Part shown: piece after piece, positions 14,987 through 23,378 of the stretch
Layout of the letters: each line of letters opens with the position of its first letter
Numbering within the stretch: position 1 is the first letter of the stretch
Assembly (NCBI RefSeq): GCF_900182545.1
Contig: NZ_FXTJ01000002.1
Location: forward strand, 186,001-250,000
Length of the DNA: 64,000 nucleotides
From: Geodermatophilus aquaeductus
GTDB lineage: Bacteria > Actinomycetota > Actinomycetes > Mycobacteriales > Geodermatophilaceae
Direction: 5' to 3'
Notes under the pieces: model-generated
What the model was told of the DNA's origin: nothing
Database searches by the model: none
Seen by the model: the letters and a program-made list of their open reading frames with translations, nothing else
Made by a program: the position numbers and the translations under genes

Positions 14987-16081
14987 TCAGGAGCCGACCG
15001 GCTCCTCGCCACGGTCATCGTCGTCGTCTCTGTCGAGCTCCTCGTCGAGCAGCTCGGCCACGTCGATGACATGGGCCTCCTTGCTGACATCAGCTTCCTC
15101 GGTGCGCTCGCCGCTGGGGGAAGACATGTCAGGCGCCGGGAGGCAGCCGTAGCGTTCCCCCAGGAAGCGCTCGCGATAGATGTGCTCGGCATCGTCGGTG
15201 ACACTCATGAACAGCTTGGCGTTCATGCCGGCGCCGAACACGGTGCCGACGATCGGCACCGCCTGGCCGAGCTTGCGCTGGGTGATGCGGATGCCGAGTC
15301 GGGCGAAGACCTGCTCGACCACCCGGGTCACCGCGTTCTTGCGCAACTGCTCCCAGGTCGCTCGGCGGGCCAGCATCTGGACGAGCTTGTTGATCTCCGC
15401 GTAGGCGGCCACCTTGCCTGCCCCTGTCGCGGTCCCCATGCCGAGCACCGCCAGCGCGAACAGCCGCTCGTCCGGCTTGTCGACGTCGTAGCCGTAGTAG
15501 GCGGCGATGTGCGCGACGGCACGGTTGGCTCCCAGGAGCACGGCGACGGCATCCGCCGCCATCGCCCCGATCACCGTCGCCGCGCCGGGAGCGCCTCCGG
15601 CGCCGACGCCCAAGACGCCGCCGGCTGTTGCGAGGAGTTCGCCGCCTGAGACGGCGAGACCGGCGACAGCGCCTTCCGCGGTGGCACCGGCGGTGTAGGC
15701 CAGCGCCAGCTTCGGCTTCACGCGGTCGATGACCTGCAGATCCAGCTTTCGGATGTCATCGAGGTCATCGACGGTGTGGCCGCGCTTGCGGTAGGCCTCG
15801 ATGATCGCGTCGTCGCGCACGCTGGCCATCGCCGTCCGGGCCCCGAAGTCGCCCAGGCCGCCGAGGGCCTCCAGAAACCGTGACTCGAACTCGTGTGCAC
15901 CTGGCAGCGCCTCGAACTTCTCCTTCGCGTTCTGCCCTGCCTTCACCGCGCGGTCTCGCACCGCGGCTGGCAGCCTTCGTCGCGTCCGGGCGGTGAGTCG
16001 GTTCTGACGCCACTCGACGATCTCCGCCCACGCCCGCTCTTCGTACGGCGTCATCTCGGTCGACACACAGCCCCCCGTCAT
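14987..16081 (-). CDS. EcsC-family protein
   Basis: The ATG at 16081 is preferred over 16099 because GGAGGA lies seven bases before it; the product is 364 residues. The first third is helical and charged, the middle (about residues 120-260) alternates glycine/alanine-rich amphipathic and hydrophobic stretches, including GGAPGAATVIGAMAADAVAVLLGANRA-like segments, and IVGTVFGAGMNAKLFMS near the end is characteristic of EcsC proteins. The family is named after a gene next to the Bacillus EcsAB transporter; no activity is established. The acidic tail ends in EELDRDDDDDRGEE. Codons ending in A or T seem somewhat more frequent than in the neighbours. Confidence 0.8.
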   Translation of the reverse strand: MTGGCVSTEMTPYEERAWAEIVEWRQNRLTARTRRRLPAAVRDRAVKAGQNAKEKFEALPGAHEFESRFLEALGGLGDFGARTAMASVRDDAIIEAYRKRGHTVDDLDDIRKLDLQVIDRVKPKLALAYTAGATAEGAVAGLAVSGGELLATAGGVLGVGAGGAPGAATVIGAMAADAVAVLLGANRAVAHIAAYYGYDVDKPDERLFALAVLGMGTATGAGKVAAYAEINKLVQMLARRATWEQLRKNAVTRVVEQVFARLGIRITQRKLGQAVPIVGTVFGAGMNAKLFMSVTDDAEHIYRERFLGERYGCLPAPDMSSPSGERTEEADVSKEAHVIDVAELLDEELDRDDDDDRGEEPVGS

Positions 16082-16471
16082 CTGCGCTTCCTCCGACATC
16101 AGAGCACCGGATGTGCCAGCAGGACCCCCTCGGCACGCCGGGACCGCTCGACCGGGTGGGCAACTACCGCGTCGCGCCACCGGCGCCCGGTTGGCCTGCC
16201 CTCCTCCTGCCGGCACCCGCAGCGCTGCACGACACGCGTGACAGCGGCGTCTTCTGAGTCCGTCGCAGCCGAGGACGGGGGCGCGCCTGTCGCGTTCGAC
16301 GTCTTCGCGGTAGGGAACGGCGACGACTTCGATCGCCCGTAGGACCGCCGTCCGTGGCCACAGACGCACGTAGGGCCCGGTCGTTCGACCGGGCCCTACG
16401 TGGCTGAGCTGCAAGTTCTCCTGAAGCGCCGGATTCGAGGGAACGAATCCGAGTTCTCGGGGAGAACGCGG
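16082..16471. other. Gene-free stretch upstream of the EcsC gene and downstream of tmRNA
   Basis: No coding frame is supported in these 390 bases. The stretch holds the EcsC promoter region (no convincing -10/-35 pair is seen) and, at 16369-16400, the tmRNA terminator. The rest shows no repeat or RNA structure I can identify. Confidence 0.5.
16369..16400 (-). terminator. Rho-independent-type terminator of ssrA
   Basis: Bases 16369-16383 and 16386-16400 form a perfect 15-bp stem with a TT loop. It begins 72 bases after the 3' end of the tmRNA in the direction of transcription. There is no clear T-run. Confidence 0.8.
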
Positions 16472-16844
16472 GGTGGAGGTGGCGGGAATCGAACCCGCGT
16501 CCTGCGACGCATCACCAGGGCTTCTCCGAGCGCAGTCCGCTGCGTCTCTGCTCGGCCCTCCCGATCTCACGAACGAGTCGAGACGACGGGCCCAGTCACT
16601 GTTTGGTGTCCCGTGCACGCCCGCGACCGGCGCACACGGTTAGTCATCTAGCTGATGCCAGGATCCGGGCCGATGACGAACCCGGGCTGACAGAGTCGCC
16701 TCGCTACTTAGGCAGCGAGGGCGAACTCGCGCTGACTGGAGTCGGCGCTTGTGTTGTTTCCGACGCGTGGTTAACGAGCTCATCGTCGGCTTCCTCGGCT
16801 CGCTTCCCCTGGTCACCCGACCGCAGTCGAGACCATTCACCCCC
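16472..16844 (-). ncRNA. ssrA: Transfer-messenger RNA (tmRNA)
   Basis: The minus strand has the tRNA-like 3' end (T-arm GGACGCGGGTTCGATTCCCG, then CCACCTCC) and a 5' end GGGGGTGAATGGTCTCGAC; the 5' GGGGGTG pairs with CACCTCC (one G-U) to make the acceptor stem. An open tag frame lies at 16708-16761 and reads G-N-N-T-S-A-D-S-S-Q-R-E-F-A-L-A-A with a TAA stop, ending in the ALAA degron used in actinobacteria; the GGA resume codon is inferred by alignment with the E. coli context. Just past the discriminator A the DNA encodes CC then C, so the terminal A of CCA is not genome-encoded. With SmpB (26461-26937) it rescues stalled ribosomes. A TAGGAT at 16862-16867 on the minus strand is a candidate -10 box. 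Confidence 0.95.
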
Positions 16845-16910
16845 TGTGCAGTTGTGCATCCATCCTAACCGGGCAAGCCACCGCGTTGTTCCCGCGGCGC
16901 CCCGGCGGGC

Positions 16911-16979
16911 TGATCATCGGATGTCTGCCGCTCGACACGCCGTGCGACGGCGTGTCGTCGTGCATGCGTCCGATGATCA
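16911..16979 (-). terminator. Two-tier hairpin after corA (probable terminator)
   Basis: An outer perfect 11-bp stem (16911-16921 with 16969-16979, TGATCATCGGA and its complement) encloses an inner perfect 11-bp stem (16933-16943 with 16947-16957, loop GCG). It begins 17 bases beyond the corA stop codon and lies upstream of the tmRNA, so it separates the two transcription units. Confidence 0.7.
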
Positions 16980-16995
16980 ACAACCCGGCGCGGCG

Positions 16996-18138
16996 TCAGA
17001 TCCAGTCGCGGCGCTTGAAGACGGCGTACAGCGTCAGGCTCACGCCGAGCATCAGCACCAGCGCGAACGGATAGCCCAGGTGCCACGACAGCTCGGGCAT
17101 GTGCTCGAAGTTCATCCCGTAGACCGTGCCCACGAGCGTCGGCGCGAAGAGGATGGCCGCCCACGCGGAGATCTTCTTGACCTCCTCGCCCTGCGCGATC
17201 GAGGCCACGGTCAGCTCGCGGATCTCGTCGTTCTGCCGCTGCGCCACCAGGGTCGCGTTCACCGTGAGGATGTCGCGCAGCTGCAGCCGGAAGGCCTCGA
17301 TGCGCTCGTTGACCTGCGTGACGTGGTCGGCGACGTCGCGGAGGTAGCTGCGCAGGTCCTCGTCGACGCCGTACTTGTCGAACCCGGCGGTGATCGCGGC
17401 GAGGATCCCGGTCAGCGGCTGCGCGGCGCGCTGGAACTCCAGGACCTCCTGCGACAGCTCGTAGATGCGCCGGGAGACGCCGGGGTCACCGCGGAAGACC
17501 TCGGTCTCGATCTCGTCGATGTCGTTGGCCAGGCCGGCGACCACCGGCGAGTACCCGTCGACGACGGCGTCGAGGATCGCGTACAGCACCGCCTCGCTGC
17601 CCTTGGCCAGCAGCGCCGGCTCGCTCTCCAGGCGCCGCCGCACGCGGGCGAGATCGGGCGACTCCGAGTGCCGGACGGTGATCGCGAACTGCCGGCCGAG
17701 GAACAGGTGCAGCTCGCCGAACTCGACCTCCTCGGCCGCGTCCAGGTACCGCGCGGCCTTGAGGACGACGAACAGCGTGTCGCCGTAGCGCTCGAACTTC
17801 GGCCGCTGGTGGGCCTGGATGGCGTCCTCGACGGCGAGCTCGGGCAGGTCGTACTGCTCGGCCATCTCCCCCAGCTCGGCGGGCTCGGGCCGGTAGAGGC
17901 CGAGCCACACGAGCCGGTCGTCGAAGCCCTCGGTCAGCCAGTCGTGGCTCTCCTCGGCCGACGCCGGCGTCGCGATGCGCCGGCCGCCGGCGTAGACGGC
18001 GTTGTCGACCAGGCGCGAGAGGCGCTCGGGCTGCGGCGGCGCGGGCGGCGGCGGGGCCACCGGCCGGAGCACCTGCGGGCGGGGACGGCGCCCGAGGGTG
18101 GACAGGGCGGTGAGGGGCGCGAGGCGACGGTCGGCCAT
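16996..18138 (-). CDS. corA: CorA-family magnesium/cobalt transporter
   Basis: The 380-residue protein has the CorA layout: a long cytoplasmic alpha/beta funnel, then two C-terminal transmembrane helices (about 322-340 and 353-372). The signature GMN at 341-343, followed by an acidic loop FEHMPE, is the pore-mouth ion-selectivity motif. It should let Mg2+ (also Co2+, Ni2+) into the cell as a pentamer. The start has GGGAG at a good distance. It is transcribed alone, 270 bp downstream of the anion transporter. Confidence 0.95.
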   Translation of the reverse strand: MADRRLAPLTALSTLGRRPRPQVLRPVAPPPPAPPQPERLSRLVDNAVYAGGRRIATPASAEESHDWLTEGFDDRLVWLGLYRPEPAELGEMAEQYDLPELAVEDAIQAHQRPKFERYGDTLFVVLKAARYLDAAEEVEFGELHLFLGRQFAITVRHSESPDLARVRRRLESEPALLAKGSEAVLYAILDAVVDGYSPVVAGLANDIDEIETEVFRGDPGVSRRIYELSQEVLEFQRAAQPLTGILAAITAGFDKYGVDEDLRSYLRDVADHVTQVNERIEAFRLQLRDILTVNATLVAQRQNDEIRELTVASIAQGEEVKKISAWAAILFAPTLVGTVYGMNFEHMPELSWHLGYPFALVLMLGVSLTLYAVFKRRDWI

Positions 18139-18409
18139 GACGGGCTCCCGGGGGACGCTGGGTGACGGGACTCAGCGGAGGCCCTCCACGCACCGGCACC
18201 CGGCGCGCGCGGCGGCCGGGATCAGGCGGCGAGGGCCTCGGGACTGGGACTGGGCGGTTCGCTGCGCACGCGCTCGCCCTCCCTCCCGTCGACCGGCGCC
18301 CGACGTCGTGCGGGCCGTCGTCCATCGTGACACGCCGGAACGTGTCCGGCCCGCCACGGGGGGATGACTTCCCTCTCCGTTCACCCCCCTGCCATCGGCG
18401 GCGGGAGGC

Positions 18410-20023
18410 TCAGACGTTCAGCACGAGCTCGATCATCACCGGCAGCAGGACGACGATCAGCAGCGCCCCGAGCACGTCGAAGGAGATCCCCGAGCGGATC
18501 ATCTTCGTGATGGGCACGACGCCGGAGCCGTAGACGATCGCGTTCTGCGGCGTCGACACCGGCAGCATGAATCCGAAGGACGCCGCGAACGTCGCCGCCA
18601 GCGCGGGCACGAACGGGTTGATGCCCGCGGCCATCGCGACCGGGATGACGATCGGCACCACGACCGCCGCGGACGCGGTGTTGCTCGTGGTCTCGGAGAT
18701 GATGATCGCGAGGATGACGGCGAACACCGTGATGGCGAAGGTGCTGGTCAGGCCCAGAGTGTCGGCCGAGCTGGTGCCGATCGTCTCGGCCAGGCCGGTG
18801 TCGGCCAGCAGTGACCCGAAGATGATGCCGGTGCCGAAGAGCAGGATCGTGCCCCAGTCGATCTTCGCGGCGTCGGACCAGTTGAGGGTGAACTCCCGCT
18901 TCTTCCAGTCGGTGGGCAGCAGGAACAGCAGCGAGGCCCCGAGGACGGCGATGATGCCCTCGTCCATCCGGTCGCTGATCGTCACGTAGAGGTCGGACTC
19001 GGTGCCGGCGGTCAGCGCGATGACGCCGGGGAAGATCCAGCACGCGACGGTGAGCCCGAAGGCGATGAGCGTGTTCTTCTCCGCCCGCGTGACCGGGCCG
19101 AGCTGGGCGCGCTCCTGCTCGACGTACTCGTGCACGCCCTCGATCCGCCGGATCTCCGGCCGGTTGAGCAGCAGCAGGACGAAGGCCAGCGCCACGAACA
19201 TGAGCGCGCAGATGGGCAGCGCCATGAGCATCCAGTCGAGGAAGCCGATCCGCTCCCCCGTCGCCTCCTCGATCAGCCCGCGGCCGATCAGGTTGGGCGG
19301 CGTGCCGACGGGCGTGAGCAGCCCGCCGACGCTCGCGCCGTAGGCCAGCATGAGCATCAGGGCGACGCCGACCTTCAGCCGCAGCGGGTCGAAGTCCGGC
19401 GCCACCAGCTCCTTGTCCTGCATCAGCTTGGCGATCACCGACAGGATGCCGATCGCCGTGGGCAGCAGCATCGCCACGGTCGCGGTGTTGGAGACGAACG
19501 CCGACAGCAGCGCGGTGATCAGGCCGAAGGCGATGACCACCCGCGCCGTCGAGGCCCCGACCCAGCGCATCGACAGGATGGACATGGCGAACCGCCGGGC
19601 CACCCCGTGCTTGAGCATGGCGGCGGCCAGGATGAACGCCCCGATGAAGGTGAACACCGTCGTCGAGCCCAGCGGGCCCACCGCGTCGTCGGCCGGCACG
19701 ACGCCGAGCACGACGATCATCCCGACGCCGATCAGCCCGCCGATCGGGATGGGGACCGGCTCGGTGATCCACAGGACGATGACGCCGAGCAGGATCGCGG
19801 CGAGCAGGTGCTGGTCGCGCGGCAGGTCCAGGGGCAGCAGCGCGAAGACGATCGTCACGGCCGGGGCGAGGAACAGCCCGACGGTGCGCCGGCCCTTCTC
19901 GAAGCGTTCCTCGGCCGGGCTGAGCTCCTGCTCGCCCAGGCTCCGGTAGGTGGCCGAGCCGCGGAAGGCGGCGTCCACGTCGGTGCGCTGACCGGAACGT
20001 CCCGGTCGGTCGATGATGCTCAT
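18410..20023 (-). CDS. DASS/SLC13-family sodium:dicarboxylate or anion symporter
   Basis: The ATG at 20023 has GGGGAG six bases upstream and gives a 537-residue membrane protein with about a dozen hydrophobic segments. The two family motifs that bind Na+ and substrate carboxylate are clear: SNTATVAM in the first repeat and SETTSNTAS in the second, each followed by a proline-rich re-entrant loop (TPVGTPPNLIG; LPVSTPQNAIV). C4-dicarboxylate, citrate or sulfate are the usual substrates; which one cannot be read from sequence. A charged cytoplasmic N-terminus of about 45 residues precedes the first segment. Confidence 0.9.
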   Translation of the reverse strand: MSIIDRPGRSGQRTDVDAAFRGSATYRSLGEQELSPAEERFEKGRRTVGLFLAPAVTIVFALLPLDLPRDQHLLAAILLGVIVLWITEPVPIPIGGLIGVGMIVVLGVVPADDAVGPLGSTTVFTFIGAFILAAAMLKHGVARRFAMSILSMRWVGASTARVVIAFGLITALLSAFVSNTATVAMLLPTAIGILSVIAKLMQDKELVAPDFDPLRLKVGVALMLMLAYGASVGGLLTPVGTPPNLIGRGLIEEATGERIGFLDWMLMALPICALMFVALAFVLLLLNRPEIRRIEGVHEYVEQERAQLGPVTRAEKNTLIAFGLTVACWIFPGVIALTAGTESDLYVTISDRMDEGIIAVLGASLLFLLPTDWKKREFTLNWSDAAKIDWGTILLFGTGIIFGSLLADTGLAETIGTSSADTLGLTSTFAITVFAVILAIIISETTSNTASAAVVVPIVIPVAMAAGINPFVPALAATFAASFGFMLPVSTPQNAIVYGSGVVPITKMIRSGISFDVLGALLIVVLLPVMIELVLNV

Positions 20024-20068
20024 GGCGACTCCCCGGCTCGTGTGACGCACACCATAGGGAGCCGGAGG

Positions 20069-20602
20069 TCAGCCGGGAACCTCCCCGTCCGGCGGTGGCA
20101 CGTCCATCGCCACGAGGAAGCGGGCGACCATCCCGTAGGCGCCCACGAGCACGGTGAGCTCGACGACCTGGCGGTCGTCGAGGTGCCCGCGCACCGCGGC
20201 CAGGACCGGGTCGGGGACGGCGACGTCGCGGGCCGAGGCGTCGGTGAAGGCGAGGACCGCGGCCTGCGCCGGCGTCCACACCGGCTCGGCGGTCGGGTCG
20301 CCGGTGCGCAGCACCCGCAGGTGCAGGTCGGTGAGCCCGGCGCGGCGGGCGATCGGCTCGTGCGCGGCCCACTCGAACGCCGCCCCGGTGAGGACGGCGA
20401 CCCGCAGGACCACCAGCTCGCGCAGGTCGGCCGGCAGCGTCGTGCTCCCCCGCAGCGCGCCGAGCAGGGCGTTCCAGCCCTCGGCCACCGGCGGGCTGTG
20501 CAGCAGCAGCCGGTCCAGCGCGGTGAGGACGCCCCCGCGCCGGGCGCGCAGCAGGTCGGCGGTGGGTCCCTCGTCGGGGCCCTCGGGCAGGCGGGGGCTC
20601 AC
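20069..20602 (-). CDS. Carboxymuconolactone decarboxylase (AhpD-like) family protein
   Basis: The GTG start at 20602 overlaps the stop of the upstream gene (GTGA at 20599-20602), so the pair is coupled. The 177-residue helical protein matches CMD-family enzymes: ELVVLRVAVLTGAAFEWAAHEPIARRAG is the helix pair that usually has CxxC; here the cysteines are absent and the EWxxHE form is kept. That points to the decarboxylase-like rather than the peroxidase (AhpD) branch. The reaction is unknown. Confidence 0.85.
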   Translation of the reverse strand: MSPRLPEGPDEGPTADLLRARRGGVLTALDRLLLHSPPVAEGWNALLGALRGSTTLPADLRELVVLRVAVLTGAAFEWAAHEPIARRAGLTDLHLRVLRTGDPTAEPVWTPAQAAVLAFTDASARDVAVPDPVLAAVRGHLDDRQVVELTVLVGAYGMVARFLVAMDVPPPDGEVPG

Positions 20603-21477
20603 CGGCCCGCGAAGACCCCGGCCGGATAGGCGCCGTTGGCGACGAGGTTGGCCGACAGCCGCTTGCCCAGCTCGATCACGCGGGCCGTCCGCTCCGGGCC
20701 CAGGTGCGCCCACGGTGCCGTGGCCAGCGCGTCGGTCTCGGTCTCGAGGTCGGCGCGCAGCTGCCGGCCGGCCTCGGTGAGCCGGTCGCCGTCGAGCAGG
20801 CCGCGCTCGGCCAGGCGGGCCGCGGCGGCGTCCCAGTCCTCGTCGCTCCAGCCGCGGGTGGCCTTGGCTGAGGCGGGCAGGAACCCGCGGCCGGTGGCGG
20901 TGTGGGTGACCAGCGCCTCCAGTCCCGACAGCCCGGCCCGCACCAGGAGCGCGACGTGCCCGTCACCGCGCCACTCGCGCAGCAGCGAGGTGGCGTGCCA
21001 CAGCCGGGTGACCGTGTCCTCCGGCCAGGGCAGGTCGGCGTGCCCGGCGTACAGCGGGCGGCCCTCGGCGGTCAGCACGGTGCACGCCTCCACCAGCAGG
21101 CCGGTCAGCTCGGCCACCTCGGGGGCGGCCGCGGCCTCCTCGCCGCCGAGCAGCCGGGTGAGCGAGGCGCGGGCGGAGGCGGCGCGGGCCGCGACCACCT
21201 GCTCCGGCGAGGCGAGCGTCCACGCACGCGGGATGTGCCTGCCCACGATCGCCGGCGAGAAGTTGGAGAAGGTCGCCGTCACCACGCCCGGCCCGACGGC
21301 GCCCATCGGCGCCGCGCGGCCGGCGAAGTAGACCATCCGCCCGGGCCGCAGGCCGATCGCCGTGAGGTGCTGCTCGGTCTCCGGCACGAAGTACACGTGG
21401 TTGTGCAGGGGCTCGACGGCGCGGTGGGCCCGGCCGACGAGGGCCGGGTCGAGGACGGGCTGATCGGCGCTGACCAT
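20599..21477 (-). CDS. SCO6745-family protein with helix-turn-helix-like C-terminus
   Basis: The 292-residue protein resembles a family found across actinobacteria and known only as SCO6745-like: an N-terminal part with EPLHNHVYFVPE and GLRPGRMVYFAGRAAPMG, a long helical centre, and a winged-helix-like C-terminus (WDAAAARLAERGLLDGDRLTEAGRQLRADLE). The C-terminus resembles MarR-type folds, but there is no proof of DNA binding. It is coupled by a four-base overlap to the CMD-like gene. Confidence 0.8.
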   Translation of the reverse strand: MVSADQPVLDPALVGRAHRAVEPLHNHVYFVPETEQHLTAIGLRPGRMVYFAGRAAPMGAVGPGVVTATFSNFSPAIVGRHIPRAWTLASPEQVVAARAASARASLTRLLGGEEAAAAPEVAELTGLLVEACTVLTAEGRPLYAGHADLPWPEDTVTRLWHATSLLREWRGDGHVALLVRAGLSGLEALVTHTATGRGFLPASAKATRGWSDEDWDAAAARLAERGLLDGDRLTEAGRQLRADLETETDALATAPWAHLGPERTARVIELGKRLSANLVANGAYPAGVFAGR

Positions 21478-21487
21478 GCCGTGGACC

Positions 21488-21946
21488 CTAGCCAGCGGCC
21501 GGGACCGCCGTCCGCCGGTACAGCAGATAGGCGCCGTCCTCCCCCGCCGGCGCGAAGCCCGCCGCCTCGTACAGGGCGCGGGCCGGGTTGTCGCGGTGCA
21601 CGCCGAGGCGCACCTCCGCGTGCCCGGCCGCCGCGGCCTGGCGGGCGCACTCCTCCAGCAGCCGGCGGCCCAACCCCCGGCGAGGGAAGGACGGCAGCAC
21701 CTGCAGGGTCACCACCAGGGCGGCACCGTCCTCGGGCGTCCACACGACGAACCCGGCCGGCGTGCCGCCGACCTCCAGCACGGTGGTGCGGGACAGGTTC
21801 GCCCGCCACAGCGCCCGGTTGCGGCCGAGCGCGGCGGTCCAGACGGTCTCCTGCCCGGGCTCGACGTCGCGGATGTAGGCGCGCTCGGCCTCCTCGACCA
21901 GCGGCAGGTCGGCCTCGGTCGCCGAGCGTGTCGCCGGGCGGGTCAC
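21488..21946 (-). CDS. GNAT-family N-acetyltransferase
   Basis: This 152-residue protein carries the acetyl-CoA binding motif of GNAT enzymes, VLPSFPRRGLGRRLLEE (Q/RxxGxG form), and the later NPARALYEAAGF helix. The GTG start at 21946 overlaps the stop of the next upstream gene (GTGA, 21943-21946), so it is co-translated with the tandem-GNAT gene. The amine substrate is unknown. Confidence 0.88.
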   Translation of the reverse strand: MTRPATRSATEADLPLVEEAERAYIRDVEPGQETVWTAALGRNRALWRANLSRTTVLEVGGTPAGFVVWTPEDGAALVVTLQVLPSFPRRGLGRRLLEECARQAAAAGHAEVRLGVHRDNPARALYEAAGFAPAGEDGAYLLYRRTAVPAAG

Positions 21947-22956
21947 CCGCCGACGGGCGGGACGGCGAGGGCCCAGGCGGTCCGGGTCCGCGCGGTGCGG
22001 AAACCGACCCGCTCGTAGAGGGCCAGCGCCCCGGTGCTGTTCTCGCTGTCCACGTCGAGGGCGGCGCGGCCGCAGCCGGCCTCCGCCGCGGCGCGCAGCG
22101 AGGCCGCGATGGCCGCCGTCGCCACTCCCCTGCCGCGCGCCGTCGGCAGGACGCCGATCTGGCCCAGGTGCACGGTGGCCACGCCGGTGGCGCGGGTGTC
22201 GGCCTCGTACACGTACCCGAGGACGTACCCCGCGACGGCGCCGTCGACGAGCGCGAGCACCGACAGGTCGGGCCGGAAAGCCCGCTGGCCGGTGAACCAG
22301 CTGCGCCAGGCCAGCTCGTCGCGCTCGGTGGAGCCGTGGTGGGCGGTGAAGGAGGCGTTGTGGGCGCGGCGCACCTCGTCGTCGCGGTCCCAGGCGAAGG
22401 GCACCAGCTCGACGCCGGGCGCCGGGCGCACCTCCGGCACGTCGGCCAGGTCCCGCTCCATCGCGTGGTAGTACCGCTCGGCGGTGAAGCCGGCGCGCTC
22501 GAACAGCCGCGCAGCCGAGGTCATCGCCGGGTACGCCGACGCGACGAGCCGGCCGGGCAGCCCGGGCGGGGCGAACGCGGCGTGCTGCTCGGTGCCGCGG
22601 CGCACCTGCCAGTCCAGCAGCGCCCGGCCGATCCCGCGGCCGCGCCACTCCGGGTGCACGCGGCCCTCGGTCCACACACGCAGGGCGTCGCGGCCGCCGC
22701 GCGGGGCGATCGAGGTCGCCCAGGCCACCAGCCGGCCGTCGTCGGTGACCACGGCCCGGCCGTCGTGCGGGAGGTCGACCAGCTCGCGGCCCCACCACTC
22801 GGTGAGGTCGGCGGCGTCCTCGTGCTCGCCGGTGTCGTCGACGGCCTCGGCCGCCTCCAGCAGCTCGGCCGCGGCGTCGGCGTCGGCCAGGGTGAGCAGC
22901 CGGGCCGTCAGGCCGGCGGGGAGGGCGGTCGGGTCAGCGGAGAGCACGTCGGACAC
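21943..22956 (-). CDS. Tandem-GNAT acetyltransferase (mycothiol-synthase-like architecture)
   Basis: The 337-residue product has two GNAT domains. The N-terminal one has VHPEWRGRGIGRALLDW and the C-terminal one has VLPTARGRGVATAAIAASL followed by NSTGALALYERVGF. Two-domain GNATs of this size include mycothiol synthase MshD; this protein shares the plan, but I see no diagnostic sequence that proves it is MshD. Acetyl-CoA dependent N-acylation is expected. It heads a run that includes the single GNAT gene. Confidence 0.82.
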   Translation of the reverse strand: MSDVLSADPTALPAGLTARLLTLADADAAAELLEAAEAVDDTGEHEDAADLTEWWGRELVDLPHDGRAVVTDDGRLVAWATSIAPRGGRDALRVWTEGRVHPEWRGRGIGRALLDWQVRRGTEQHAAFAPPGLPGRLVASAYPAMTSAARLFERAGFTAERYYHAMERDLADVPEVRPAPGVELVPFAWDRDDEVRRAHNASFTAHHGSTERDELAWRSWFTGQRAFRPDLSVLALVDGAVAGYVLGYVYEADTRATGVATVHLGQIGVLPTARGRGVATAAIAASLRAAAEAGCGRAALDVDSENSTGALALYERVGFRTARTRTAWALAVPPVGG

Positions 22957-22967
22957 GGGCCGTCACG

Positions 22968-23378
22968 CTAGGCGGGCTCCCCCGCCGACGGCGACCCGTT
23001 TGTCAGCGACACGAACAGGCAGAACGGGTGGCCGTCGGGATCGGCGTAGACGCGCACGACCTCCTCGGGGTCGTCGTAGCCCCCCAGGCGCCGGGCGCCG
23101 GCCTCCTCGGCGAGCGCACAGGCGGCCTCGAGGTCGTCGACCTCCAGGTCGAGGTGCGTCTGCATCTGCTGGGTGCCCGGCTCCGGCGGCCACACCGGCG
23201 GCACGTGGTCGCGCTCGAACTGGAAGGACAGCCCGGTGCCGCCGTCGGCGGGGCGCAGCGTCGCCCACCCGTCCTCGTCGTCGCGGAGCCGCCAGCCGAG
23301 CAGCCGCTGGTAGAAGCGGGCCAGGGCACGCGGGTCCGGGCTGCCGAGCACGGCGGCGGTGAGGTGGAACTGCGGCAT
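22968..23378 (-). CDS. VOC-superfamily (glyoxalase/bleomycin resistance-like) protein
   Basis: A 136-residue protein with two babbab modules: HLTAAVLGSPDPRALARFYQRLLGW opens it, THLDLEVDDLEAACALAEEAGAR begins the second, and YADPDGHPFCLF closes it with the usual DPxGHxFCL. Candidate metal/ligand residues are H5, H75-type and the late Glu/His positions. VOC proteins isomerise, cleave or simply bind ligands. The ATG overlaps the TGA of the upstream amidohydrolase gene (TGATG), which links them in one operon. Confidence 0.88.
   Translation of the reverse strand: MPQFHLTAAVLGSPDPRALARFYQRLLGWRLRDDEDGWATLRPADGGTGLSFQFERDHVPPVWPPEPGTQQMQTHLDLEVDDLEAACALAEEAGARRLGGYDDPEEVVRVYADPDGHPFCLFVSLTNGSPSAGEPA

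Noticed and set aside
16472..16500. A tRNA gene, from the T-arm-like sequence
   Set aside because: The T-arm belongs to the 3' end of tmRNA; the matching 5' acceptor strand is 370 bases away and a tag frame lies between.
20069..20713. A 214-residue version of the CMD-family gene starting at 20713
   Set aside because: The extra N-terminus is filler that overlaps the end of the upstream gene by about 115 bases; the GTG at 20602 gives a four-base coupled overlap and a normal family length.
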